Assembly (NCBI GenBank): GCA_038247175.1
Contig: JBBRVD010000068.1
Coordinates: 1-17,867 of the forward strand
Origin: CAISIP01 sp038247175
GTDB taxonomy: Bacteria > Pseudomonadota > Gammaproteobacteria > Burkholderiales > Burkholderiaceae_C
Length of the DNA stretch: 17,867 nt
Direction of reading: 5' to 3'
The translations under genes and the position numbers were made by a program. Within the stretch, counting starts at the first letter, position 1, and each line of letters begins with the position of its first letter. This document shows positions 1 through 7,325 of the stretch, one piece after another. The notes under the pieces are model-generated. The model saw only the letters and a program-made list of their open reading frames with translations, did not search any database and was not told the origin of the DNA.

Positions 1-2880
1 ACCCATGGGGCCAGTCAGAAACACCAGCAACGCCCGGCTGAAACTGTGCAGCTGGAGCATCAGCAGCGTGAAGACGATGAACAGCATGATCGGCACGCCG
101 GCCAGGATCGATGTCGCCCCCTTGCTGCTCTCCTCGACCGCTCCTGCCACCTCGATCCGGTAGCCGTTGGAGCCGTCGCGCGCCCATTGCGCCTCCAGCG
201 CCCGCAGCTGCGGCAACAAGGCATTGGTCACTGTCGCACCCTGCAGCCCCTCGACGATGTCGCCCTGCACCGTGATGGCGTAGTCGCGATTCTCGCGCCA
301 CAATACGCCCGGCTCCCAGACCAGGCGCGGCTGCACCAGCTGCGCCATCGGAATGGACGCGCCCGAGGCGGTAGGCAGATAGGCGCTGGACAGGTCGGTC
401 AGGTGCTCACGCTCGTCCAGCGGCTGGCGCAGCACGATGTCGATCGTCTTGTCGCCATCGCGAAACTCGCCGACACGGGTGCCGCTCAGGATCGTACGCG
501 AGGCCTGCGCGATGGCCTGGCTGGTCACACCCATGATGCGCGCCTTGGGCTGGTCCACGTCCAGCCGCAGCACCTTGACGAATTCGTTCCAGTTGTCGTT
601 GACGCCGCGCATGTCGCTGTTGGCACGCAGCACGGACTTCACCGCGTCGGCATGGACACGCAGCGCAATGGGCTCCGGGCCCAGGACTCGGAACTGCACC
701 GGATAGGCCACCGGCGGGCCATTGGCCAGCAGCTTGACCCGCGCGCGCACCTCGGGAAACTCCTGCGCCATCAGGGTCGGCAGGCGAACGCGAAACGCCT
801 CGCGCACCTTCAGGTCGGCCGGGATCACGATCAGCTGCGAGACATTGGACTGCGGGAAGATCTGGTCGATCGGCAGGTAGAACCGGGGCACACCCGATCC
901 GACCCAGGTGCTGACGCTGGTGATACCCGACTCGGCCAGCAATCGCCGCTCGACGCGGCGGGTCACCTCGTCGTTGGCAGCGATCGACGTGCCCTCGGCA
1001 AACCACAGTTCCACCATGATCTCCGGCCGACTGGAGTCGGGGAAGAACTGCTGCTGCACCCGGCCCATGCCGACGATACCCAGTGCAAACGTCAACAACA
1101 TCAGTCCGATCGTGATCCAGCGATGGTGCACGCACCACCGCAGCAGCGTCCGGAAGCGGTTGTAGAACGGGCTGTCGAAACTCTGGTGTAGCGCGGCGGC
1201 TCGCTCACTGCCGGTCGGCGCCGTGAACTTGACGGTGCGGGCGTAAGGCTCGTCCACCGCCGCGGCCTCCAGTGCCTGCAGGTCGGTTCCGCTCAGGGGC
1301 ACCTGCTGCTGGCGCAGATGCGCCGGCGCCTTGAGCAGCACGGTGCCCAGGTAGGGCACGAAAAATACCGAGACGCACCAGCTCACCAGCAGCGCCAGCA
1401 CGGTGACCGCGAAGATGGCGAAGGTGTATTCGCCGGTGACCGAACGCGCGATGCCGATCGGCAGGAAGCCGGCGGCGGTGATCAATGTGCCGGTGAGCAT
1501 CGGCATGGCCGTGACCTCGTAGGCAAAGGTGGCGGCGCGCACCTTGTCATAACCCTCCTCGAGCTTGCGCACCATCATCTCCACCGCGATGATCGCGTCG
1601 TCGACCAGCAGGCCGAGCGAGATGATCAGCGAGCCCAGCGAGATCTTGTGCAGGCCGATACCCCAGTACAACATGCCGATGAAGGTGACGGCCAGCACCA
1701 ACGGAATCGAGATGCCGACGATCAGGCCCGGCCGCATGTCGACGTAGTAACGCCGGTACCAGGGTGCGGGCCCCGAGCGCTTGTGCAGGCCCAGACTGAC
1801 GAAGCTGACCACCAACACGATCAGGATCGCCTCGACCAGCACCTTGACGAACTCGTTGACCGAATTGGCCACGGAACGTGGCTGGTCCTGCAGCTGCACC
1901 AGGCGCAGGCCCGCGGGCAGGTTGGACTCGATACGCTGGGTGGCCACCTGCAACGCCTTGCCCAGGGTGATGATGTCGCCGCCCTTGGCCATCGACACGC
2001 CCAGCGCGATCACCTGCCGGCCCTGGTGGCGCACCTGTACCTGCGGCGGATCGACAAAACCGCGCGTGACGGTGGCGATGTCGGAGAGCCGGATCAGGTT
2101 GCCCGAGCGCCCACGGATCGGCATGTCGCGCAACTGCTCGAGCGAGCCGAATTGCCCGGCAACCCGGACTTGCACCGTGTCCAGTGGCGTCTGCACGACG
2201 CCGGCGCCTTCGACCGCATTTTGCTGGTTCAGCTGCGCCAGCACCTGCGCCATGTCCAGTCCGAGCTGGGCCAGGCGCCGCTGCGAAATCTCGACATAGA
2301 CCTTCTCGTCCTGGACGCCGAACAGCTCGACCTTGTTCACGTCCGTCACGCGCAACAGCTGCTGGCGCACGTCGTCGGCAAAGGCCTTGAGCTCGGCCAG
2401 ACCGAAACCATCTGCCTCCAGCGCGTAGATGACGCCGTAGACATCGCCGAACTCGTCATTGAAGAACGGCCCCCGCACGCCGGCAGGCAGGCTGTCGGCC
2501 ATGTCGTTGACCCGCTTGCGCACCGCGTACCAGGCGTCCGGCACGTCGCCGGCACGGGTCGAATCCTTGAGCTGGAACAGGATCAGCGACTCACCCGGCT
2601 TGGAGTAGCTCCGGATCCTGTCCGCGCCTGGAACCTCCTGCAAGGTACGCTCGATCTTGTCGGTCACCTGCTCGGCGATCTGCTGCGCGGTCGCCCCCGG
2701 CCAGAAAACCCGCACCACCATGACCCGGAACGCGAATGGCGGGTCCTCGTCCTGCCCGAGCTGGAAATAGGCGGCGAATCCCAGCACCATCAGCACCACC
2801 ATCAGGTAGCGCGTCAGCGCGGCATGCTCCAGGGCCCACCTGGAGACATTGAAACCGGGCTTTGAATCTACCTTCGCCAT
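1..2880 (-). CDS. RND efflux pump, inner-membrane permease (C-terminus cut off by window edge)
   Basis: This is a proton-driven inner-membrane exporter of the hydrophobe/amphiphile RND family (AcrB type). It works as a trimer with the adaptor encoded just upstream and an outer-membrane channel not seen here. Reading the minus strand from the ATG at 2880 gives 960 uninterrupted codons and no stop before base 1. The first membrane helix lies near residues 24-41. The helix-4 proton-relay pair appears as LVDDAII (D427, D428). A second porter half begins near residue 560, with a helix at WITIGLMLLTF. The visible protein ends in a helix at LLVFLTGPMG. By comparison with AcrB (about 1,050 residues), roughly 100-150 residues are missing, including the helix expected to carry the conserved lysine. 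The start lies 7 bases after the adaptor stop, so the two are co-transcribed, though no clear Shine-Dalgarno is seen. The substrate cannot be told from sequence. Confidence 0.93.
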   Translation of the reverse strand, partial: MAKVDSKPGFNVSRWALEHAALTRYLMVVLMVLGFAAYFQLGQDEDPPFAFRVMVVRVFWPGATAQQIAEQVTDKIERTLQEVPGADRIRSYSKPGESLILFQLKDSTRAGDVPDAWYAVRKRVNDMADSLPAGVRGPFFNDEFGDVYGVIYALEADGFGLAELKAFADDVRQQLLRVTDVNKVELFGVQDEKVYVEISQRRLAQLGLDMAQVLAQLNQQNAVEGAGVVQTPLDTVQVRVAGQFGSLEQLRDMPIRGRSGNLIRLSDIATVTRGFVDPPQVQVRHQGRQVIALGVSMAKGGDIITLGKALQVATQRIESNLPAGLRLVQLQDQPRSVANSVNEFVKVLVEAILIVLVVSFVSLGLHKRSGPAPWYRRYYVDMRPGLIVGISIPLVLAVTFIGMLYWGIGLHKISLGSLIISLGLLVDDAIIAVEMMVRKLEEGYDKVRAATFAYEVTAMPMLTGTLITAAGFLPIGIARSVTGEYTFAIFAVTVLALLVSWCVSVFFVPYLGTVLLKAPAHLRQQQVPLSGTDLQALEAAAVDEPYARTVKFTAPTGSERAAALHQSFDSPFYNRFRTLLRWCVHHRWITIGLMLLTFALGIVGMGRVQQQFFPDSSRPEIMVELWFAEGTSIAANDEVTRRVERRLLAESGITSVSTWVGSGVPRFYLPIDQIFPQSNVSQLIVIPADLKVREAFRVRLPTLMAQEFPEVRARVKLLANGPPVAYPVQFRVLGPEPIALRVHADAVKSVLRANSDMRGVNDNWNEFVKVLRLDVDQPKARIMGVTSQAIAQASRTILSGTRVGEFRDGDKTIDIVLRQPLDEREHLTDLSSAYLPTASGASIPMAQLVQPRLVWEPGVLWRENRDYAITVQGDIVEGLQGATVTNALLPQLRALEAQWARDGSNGYRIEVAGAVEESSKGATSILAGVPIMLFIVFTLLMLQLHSFSRALLVFLTGPMG

Positions 2881-2887
2881 GGCCGCA

Positions 2888-4051
2888 TCATTTGGACGAT
2901 GACGCGGATGCGGCGGCGCCGGCCACCGCACCAGGGCGCACGGGCACGGCATTGCCCGCCACCGCTCTGGGCTGGTATACCGAGACTTTCTGGCCGGCGG
3001 TGAGCACATGCACGCCGGCCACCACGACCTGCATGCCCGGTGCCAGGCCGGACGCAACGACGACCTGGTTACCGTCCGCGGCAACGACCTGCACCGGCTG
3101 ACGCCGAAGGGTCATCGGTTCGGGCTCCAGCACCCAGACCGCGGAGCCGCCATTGTCATGCCACAAGGCGCTGGTGGGCAGCATGATGGCCTGCTGGCCC
3201 TTGGGCGACAGGGCTTGCGGGATTACGGTGACGGTTGAGCCCAGCGGCAGTCGGACGCCGGGATCCAGCGCCAGCTTGACCTGAAACGTGCGTGTCGCTG
3301 GATCGGCCAATGCAGCCTTCTCGCGCACCAAGCCGGACAGCACGGCGTCGCCGGCCCATTGCCGCACCGCTGCCTTGCTGCCCAGTGGCAATTCGGCAAC
3401 GCTGCCCTCAGGCACCGCAAACACCACGTCGAGCGGGCCGTCCTGGGCGATTCGCACCACCGGTGCGCCAACTGACACAACCTGACCCGGTTCCGCATCG
3501 ACTGCGGTCACGACGCCGGAGGCCGAGGCCAGCAAACGGGTGTAGGCGGATTGGTTGGACTGCGCGTCGAGCTGGGCACGAACCTGCGCGACCTGCGACT
3601 GGGCTGCATCGAGCGCCGCCTGGCGCCGATCGAGTTCGACACCACTGATGAAGTTCTGTGCCCGCAGCGTCTTGGAACGCTGGAACTCGGCCGCCGCCAG
3701 ATCCCGGTTCGTTTCGGCGGCATTGAGCTGGGCCCTCGCCGCGTCGATCGCCAGCTTGAAATCCTGGGGATCGAGTTGCGCCAGCACATCACCCGCCTTG
3801 ACCCGTTGCCCGACCTCCGCCTGGCGCTGCAACAGCTTGCCGGGCACGCGGAAACCCAGGCGCAATTCGGTGCGGGCCCGCACCTCGCCCGCATATTCGG
3901 CTTCGGCGCTCATGGTCCCAACCTGGACCGTCAGCAACTTGACGGAGCGCACCGGTTCGGGTTGCGCCTCGGGTTTGGAACAAGCTGCCAGAGCAACCAC
4001 AAGAACCGGGGCCAGCCAAAAAGCCGGTCCGACAAAGGGAAATGTATGCAT
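2888..4051 (-). CDS. RND efflux periplasmic adaptor (membrane fusion lipoprotein)
   Basis: This is the adaptor of a tripartite RND pump, linking the inner-membrane permease encoded next to it with an outer-membrane channel. The 387-residue protein opens with a hydrophobic signal and a lipobox LAAC, with Cys24 as the expected lipidated residue, so it should be anchored as a lipoprotein. Then come a first lipoyl half (GFRVPGKL...VGQRVKAGDVLAQLDP), an alanine/glutamine-rich alpha-helical hairpin at about residues 100-170, the second lipoyl half (ASGVVTAVDAEPGQVVSVGAPV), and a beta-barrel and membrane-proximal C-terminus. The length is normal for the family. The ATG at 4051 is preceded by AGGCGGG at a plausible distance. 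It is the first gene of the operon, behind a promoter and palindrome described separately. No repressor gene is adjacent; the divergent neighbour is hpnC. Confidence 0.93.
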   Translation of the reverse strand: MHTFPFVGPAFWLAPVLVVALAACSKPEAQPEPVRSVKLLTVQVGTMSAEAEYAGEVRARTELRLGFRVPGKLLQRQAEVGQRVKAGDVLAQLDPQDFKLAIDAARAQLNAAETNRDLAAAEFQRSKTLRAQNFISGVELDRRQAALDAAQSQVAQVRAQLDAQSNQSAYTRLLASASGVVTAVDAEPGQVVSVGAPVVRIAQDGPLDVVFAVPEGSVAELPLGSKAAVRQWAGDAVLSGLVREKAALADPATRTFQVKLALDPGVRLPLGSTVTVIPQALSPKGQQAIMLPTSALWHDNGGSAVWVLEPEPMTLRRQPVQVVAADGNQVVVASGLAPGMQVVVAGVHVLTAGQKVSVYQPRAVAGNAVPVRPGAVAGAAASASSSK

Positions 4052-4085
4052 GGTGACCCGCCTGGAGGGTGGCGGACCCGTTTAA

Positions 4086-4099
4086 TGACTGATTAGTCA
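4086..4099. promoter_or_regulatory. Palindromic operator, TetR-type (TGACT-N4-AGTCA)
   Basis: TGACTGATTAGTCA is a perfect inverted repeat of 5-bp arms around GATT. It sits just downstream of the predicted -10 box and covers the likely start point of the RND operon. TGACT/AGTCA palindromes of this form are typical operators of TetR-family repressors of RND pumps. No tetR gene lies in the window, so the regulator would be encoded elsewhere. Its position 12 bp before the hpnC ATG means it could also affect hpnC. Confidence 0.5.
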
Positions 4100-4101
4100 G
4101 T

Positions 4102-4130
4102 AATCTAGGGGATGGGTCCGACTTTGTCAA
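4102..4130 (-). promoter_or_regulatory. Sigma-70-type promoter of the RND operon
   Basis: On the minus strand TTGACA (4130-4125) is a perfect -35 box. After 17 bases comes TAGATT (4107-4102), a 4/6 match to the -10 consensus. Transcription would start near 4095, about 45 bases before the adaptor ATG. The -35 box lies inside the first codons of the divergent hpnC if that gene starts at 4112. Read directly from sequence; activity is inferred. Confidence 0.6.
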
Positions 4131-5026
4131 GCGACAATGCCGGCGTGAACAGCGTTCTTCACCCTTATCGGCCCCCGTCCGAGCACTACGAAAACTTCCC
4201 GGTCGCGTCCTGGTTCTGCCCGCCGCGGCTGCGCCCGCCGATTGCCGCAATCTACTGGTTTGCACGCACCGCCGACGATATTGCCGATGAAGGTACGGCC
4301 GATGTGGACAGCCGGCTGGCCGATCTGGCCCAGTTTCGCGACGACTTGCAACAGATCGGCCGGGGTGCGCCCGACTCGGGACACTGGCCCGAGGTGTTCA
4401 AGCCCCTGGCGAGCATGATCGATGCCTTTGCGCTACCCCTGAGCGAACTCGCACATTTGCTCGACGCCTTTGAACAGGACGTGCGCTTCACCGCCGAGGG
4501 TCGGCGTTACCGCGACGACGCGCAGCTGATCGACTATTGCTCCCGCTCGGCCAATCCGGTCGGCCGGCTGCTGCTGCACCTGTATGGCATACGTGACCCG
4601 GAGTCAGTACGACGCAGCGACCAGATCTGCACTGCATTGCAACTGATCAACTTCTGGCAGGACCTGCGCCGCGACATCGCCCGCGGACGCTGGTACCCGA
4701 GTCAGGAACAGATGGTCCGCCACGGCGTGCGTGAAGCCGAACTGCAACGCGATGCACCGTCCGCGGCGGCCGCACGCATGGTGGCGGCCTGTTGCGACGC
4801 TGCCCACGCGCGCATGCTCGCCGGTGCGCCGCTGACCCGGCAACTGCCCGGCCGCGCCGGCTGGGAGCTGCGCCTGGTGGTCCAGGGTGGGCTGCGCATC
4901 CTGGACAAAATAGCCGCGATCGACCATGCCACCTGGCGCCAGCGACCGCGCATTGGCAAGGCCGACCTGCCGCTGCTGCTGTGGCGCGCCTGCCAGCCGC
5001 TACCAGCCCAGGGGCTTGGTGCATGA
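4112..5026 (+). CDS. hpnC: Hydroxysqualene synthase HpnC
   Basis: This is a trans-prenyltransferase of the squalene/phytoene synthase fold. In the three-enzyme bacterial route HpnC converts presqualene diphosphate to hydroxysqualene. Both aspartate-rich motifs are present: ADDIADEG (D55 and D59) and NFWQDLRRDIARGRWYP (D184 and D188). The family's usual N-terminal HYENFPVAS is at residues 25-33. At 304 residues it is of normal size with a slightly long N-terminus. The ATG at 4112 has AGGGG directly against it, which is too close for a standard Shine-Dalgarno. An in-frame GTG at 4145 or TTG at 4124 could be the true start. The TGA stop overlaps the ATG of a repeated mini-ORF (ATGA), starting the coupled chain to hpnD. 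The function is well supported by the hpnD and hpnE neighbours. Confidence 0.93.
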   Translation: MGPTLSSDNAGVNSVLHPYRPPSEHYENFPVASWFCPPRLRPPIAAIYWFARTADDIADEGTADVDSRLADLAQFRDDLQQIGRGAPDSGHWPEVFKPLASMIDAFALPLSELAHLLDAFEQDVRFTAEGRRYRDDAQLIDYCSRSANPVGRLLLHLYGIRDPESVRRSDQICTALQLINFWQDLRRDIARGRWYPSQEQMVRHGVREAELQRDAPSAAAARMVAACCDAAHARMLAGAPLTRQLPGRAGWELRLVVQGGLRILDKIAAIDHATWRQRPRIGKADLPLLLWRACQPLPAQGLGA

Positions 5027-5081
5027 GCCGCCGGGCCGCCCCAAGGCGAGTCCCGCAGCGCGCAGCGCGCAGGGTAGTCCC
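5023..5081 (+). repeat. 59-bp tandem repeat, copy 1 (hpnC-hpnD junction)
   Basis: First of two adjacent 59-bp units starting ATGAGCCGCCGGGCCGCCCC. The copies differ at about 7 positions (about 88% identical by eye), and similarity stops at the unit edges. The unit begins at the ATGA overlapping the hpnC stop and ends with AGGG 7 bases before the next ATG. The CCGCCGGGCCGCCCCAAGG core resembles a dispersed intergenic element that I recall from Comamonadaceae genomes; that family link is not tested. Confidence 0.9.
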
Positions 5082-5085
5082 ATGA
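5023..5085 (+). CDS. Repeat-encoded mini-ORF 1, 20 codons, possible coupling peptide
   Basis: The ATG at 5023 overlaps the hpnC TGA (ATGA), and AGGGG at 5010-5014 lies 8 bases upstream. The 20-residue arginine- and alanine-rich product begins MSRRAAPRRV. Its TGA (5083-5085) overlaps the ATG of mini-ORF 2. No known peptide family is recognised. The likely value is in carrying ribosomes from hpnC towards hpnD rather than in the peptide. Translation is not shown by sequence alone. Confidence 0.35.
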   Translation: MSRRAAPRRVPQRAARRVVP

Positions 5086-5140
5086 GCCGCCGGGCCGCCC
5101 CAAGGCGAATCCCGCAGTGCGCAGCAGGCAGGGTACCCCA
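5082..5140 (+). repeat. 59-bp tandem repeat, copy 2 (hpnC-hpnD junction)
   Basis: Second unit, directly abutting copy 1. It ends at the base before the GTG start of hpnD and supplies AGGG (5130-5133) 7 bases upstream of that start. Differences from copy 1 cluster in the second half (for example CGCAGTGCGCAGCAGGCAG instead of CGCAGCGCGCAGCGCGCAG). Confidence 0.9.
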
Positions 5141-5144
5141 GTGA
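5082..5144 (+). CDS. Repeat-encoded mini-ORF 2, 20 codons, possible coupling peptide
   Basis: The ATG at 5082 overlaps the stop of mini-ORF 1, with AGGG at 5071-5074 seven bases upstream. The product begins MSRRAAPRRI and is a close copy of mini-ORF 1. Its TGA (5142-5144) overlaps the GTG start of hpnD (GTGA). Together the two mini-ORFs leave no untranslated gap between hpnC and hpnD. Confidence 0.35.
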   Translation: MSRRAAPRRIPQCAAGRVPQ

Positions 5145-5992
5145 ACCCGCAAGACTATGTGCAACAGAAGGCTGCGGCGTCGGGCAGCAGCTTCTATTAC
5201 GCCTTCCTGTTCCTGCCGGCGCCCCGGCGTGCGGCGATCACCGCGTTCTACGCCTTCTGCCGCGAAGTCGACGATGTCGTCGACGATATGGTGGACCCGG
5301 GTGTGGCGGCGACCAAACTGGCCTGGTGGCAATCCGAAGTGGCGCAGGCGTTCGCAGGCCAGCCCAGCCATCCCGTGATGCAGGCGTTGATGCCGCTGTC
5401 GGGCGACTTCAGCATCGAGCCGCGGCATCTGCTGGCGGTCATCGACGGTTGCCAGATGGATCTGCAGCAAACCCGCTATCTGGATTTTGCCGGGTTGCAG
5501 CGCTATTGCCACCTGGTCGCCGGCATCGTGGGCGAAGTGGCGGCCCGCATCTTCGGCCAGACCGACGCCAGCACCACCGCTTATGCGCACAAGCTCGGAC
5601 TGGCACTGCAACTGACCAACATCATCCGCGACGTCGGCGAGGATGCGATGCGGGGTCGAATCTACCTGCCGGTCGACGAGTTGCAGCGTTTCGACGTCAA
5701 AACCCACGAGATCCTCAAACGCGAGTCGACACCGGAGTTCCAGCAACGTTTCATTCGCCTGATGCAATTCCAGGCGCAGCGCGCGCATGGTCTGTACGAC
5801 GAGGCTTTCGCGCTGCTGCCGGCACCGGACCGCCGCGCCCAGAAACCCGGCCTGATGATGGCCAGCATCTACCGCACCTTGTTGCGCGAGATCGAGCGTG
5901 ACGACTTTGCGGTGCTGCGCCAGCGCGTCAGCCTGACGCCATTGCGCAAATTCTGGCTGGCCTGGCGGGTGCAGGCGCTCGGGCGTGTCTGA
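5141..5992 (+). CDS. hpnD: Presqualene diphosphate synthase HpnD
   Basis: HpnD condenses two farnesyl diphosphates into presqualene diphosphate, the first step of the HpnD-HpnC-HpnE route. The 283-residue protein has the family opening NPQDYVQQKAAASGSSFYY. The first aspartate motif is REVDDVVDD (D44, D45, D48) and the second is LTNIIRDVGEDAMRGRIYLP (D164, D168), followed by the usual family C-terminus. The GTG at 5141 is chosen because family members start at MNPQDY and because AGGG lies 7 bases upstream. An in-frame GTG at 5117 would add eight residues that belong to the repeat. The gene overlaps the mini-ORF 2 stop at its start and hpnE by 8 bases at its end (GTGTCTGA), so all three hpn genes look translationally coupled. 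Confidence 0.94.
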   Translation: MNPQDYVQQKAAASGSSFYYAFLFLPAPRRAAITAFYAFCREVDDVVDDMVDPGVAATKLAWWQSEVAQAFAGQPSHPVMQALMPLSGDFSIEPRHLLAVIDGCQMDLQQTRYLDFAGLQRYCHLVAGIVGEVAARIFGQTDASTTAYAHKLGLALQLTNIIRDVGEDAMRGRIYLPVDELQRFDVKTHEILKRESTPEFQQRFIRLMQFQAQRAHGLYDEAFALLPAPDRRAQKPGLMMASIYRTLLREIERDDFAVLRQRVSLTPLRKFWLAWRVQALGRV

Positions 5993-7325
5993 CCATCAGC
6001 CCGCCCTTGCGGCGGGCCCCTGCACCGCGGTGATCGGTGCCGGCTGGGCCGGAATGGCTGCCGCAGTCTGCGCGCAGGACGCCGGTCACGCGGTAACGGT
6101 CTGGGAGGCCGCCCGTACCTGGGGTGGACGGGCCCGCGCGCTGGAGTTGCGGCTGCCGGGTGGCCAGGCCGTTCAGCTGGACAATGGACAACACATCCTG
6201 ATCGGCGCCTACCGCGACTGTCTGGGCCTGATGCGCCGGGTCGGACTGGAGCCGGAACAACTGCTGCTGCGCCTGCCACTGGAGCTGCGGTTCCCGGACG
6301 GGAGTGGAATCGGATTCCCGCGCTGGCCGGCGCCCTTCGACGCACTGGCTGGCATCCTGGGCGCGCGCGGCTGGCGATGGGCCGACAAACTGGCGCTGGC
6401 ACGCGCGGCCGCACAATGGCGCCTGGCGCAGTTTCGCTGTCCCGCCGACTGGTCGGTCGCTCGCCTGTGCCAGGGCTTGACAACCCGCGTGATGGCCGAA
6501 CTGGTGGAACCCCTGTGCGTCTCGGCGCTCAACACGCTGGCCGCCCACTCCAGCGCGCAGGTATTCCTGCGGGTCCTGCAAGACGCGATGTTCGGCGAAC
6601 GCCATGGCTCCAACCTGTTACTGCCACGCACCGACCTGTCCACACTATTTCCGGACGCGGCCGCACGGTGGCTCGCGCAGCGCGGCGCGCGGCTGCTCCC
6701 GGGCACACGGGTGCGGCAATTGGCTTTTGACGGACGGCATTGGCGGGTCGATGGCGCGCCATTCGACCGGGTGATCCTGGCCGCGGCGGCGCACGATGCG
6801 GTGCATGTGCTGCGGGCCAGCCTGGCAGATGTGGATGCGCAGACCGCGTCTGCGATGCAGCGATGGATCGACACGGCAGCCGCACTGCCGCATGCTGCCA
6901 TCGGCACCGTCTATGCGTGGGCCGAAGGTGCGGAGCTGGCGCGCCCGATGCTTGCGCTGCGCAGCGGCCTTGAGGCCAGCACAGCCATGCCGGCGCAGTT
7001 TGCCTTCGATCGTGGCCAGCTGGGCGGCCCGAGCGGCCTGCTGGCCTTTGTCGTCAGCGCCTGCGACAGCGATCGCGACACGCTGCAAGCGCAAGTGATC
7101 GCGCAGGCGCAGCACCAACTCGGGCTGCAGCTGCAGCCGGTGGGAACCGTGATCGAGAAACGGGCGACGCTGGCATGCACACCGGGCCTGGTGCGACCGC
7201 CGATGGCCATTGCACCCGGCCTGATGGCCTGCGGCGACTATGTGGACGGGCCGTATCCGTCTACGCTCGAAGGCGCGGTGCGCAGCGCCCTGGCCGTCAC
7301 TCGATCACCAGTTTCTGGGTCGTGA
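5985..7325 (+). CDS. hpnE: Hydroxysqualene dehydroxylase HpnE (FAD-dependent)
   Basis: HpnE is an FAD flavoprotein of the amine oxidase/phytoene desaturase superfamily that reductively removes the hydroxyl of hydroxysqualene to give squalene. The N-terminal Rossmann dinucleotide motif is AVIGAGWAG (G18, G20, G23). Acidic E41 ends the second strand (VTVWE) and GGRAR is at 47-51. The C-terminal FAD motif ACGDYVDGPYPSTLEGAVRSA (from A415) is typical of the family. The length, 446 residues, is normal. The GTG at 5985 overlaps the hpnD stop. The 3' end overlaps the end of the convergent Bug receptor gene by 29 bp. No squalene-hopene cyclase gene is in the window, so the use of the squalene (hopanoids, other cyclised lipids, or squalene itself) is open. 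Confidence 0.92.
   Translation: MSDHQPALAAGPCTAVIGAGWAGMAAAVCAQDAGHAVTVWEAARTWGGRARALELRLPGGQAVQLDNGQHILIGAYRDCLGLMRRVGLEPEQLLLRLPLELRFPDGSGIGFPRWPAPFDALAGILGARGWRWADKLALARAAAQWRLAQFRCPADWSVARLCQGLTTRVMAELVEPLCVSALNTLAAHSSAQVFLRVLQDAMFGERHGSNLLLPRTDLSTLFPDAAARWLAQRGARLLPGTRVRQLAFDGRHWRVDGAPFDRVILAAAAHDAVHVLRASLADVDAQTASAMQRWIDTAAALPHAAIGTVYAWAEGAELARPMLALRSGLEASTAMPAQFAFDRGQLGGPSGLLAFVVSACDSDRDTLQAQVIAQAQHQLGLQLQPVGTVIEKRATLACTPGLVRPPMAIAPGLMACGDYVDGPYPSTLEGAVRSALAVTRSPVSGS

Noticed and set aside
46..2865. Long plus-strand open frames (46-1191 and 1318-2865), rich in His, Gln, Arg and Asp
   Set aside because: They are antisense shadows of the RND permease on the minus strand. Composition is that of a GC-rich gene read backwards, and no family motif is seen.
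5117..5140. In-frame GTG at 5117 as the hpnD start
   Set aside because: It would add eight residues encoded by the repeat. Family members begin at NPQDY, and the GTG at 5141 has AGGG at 7 bases.
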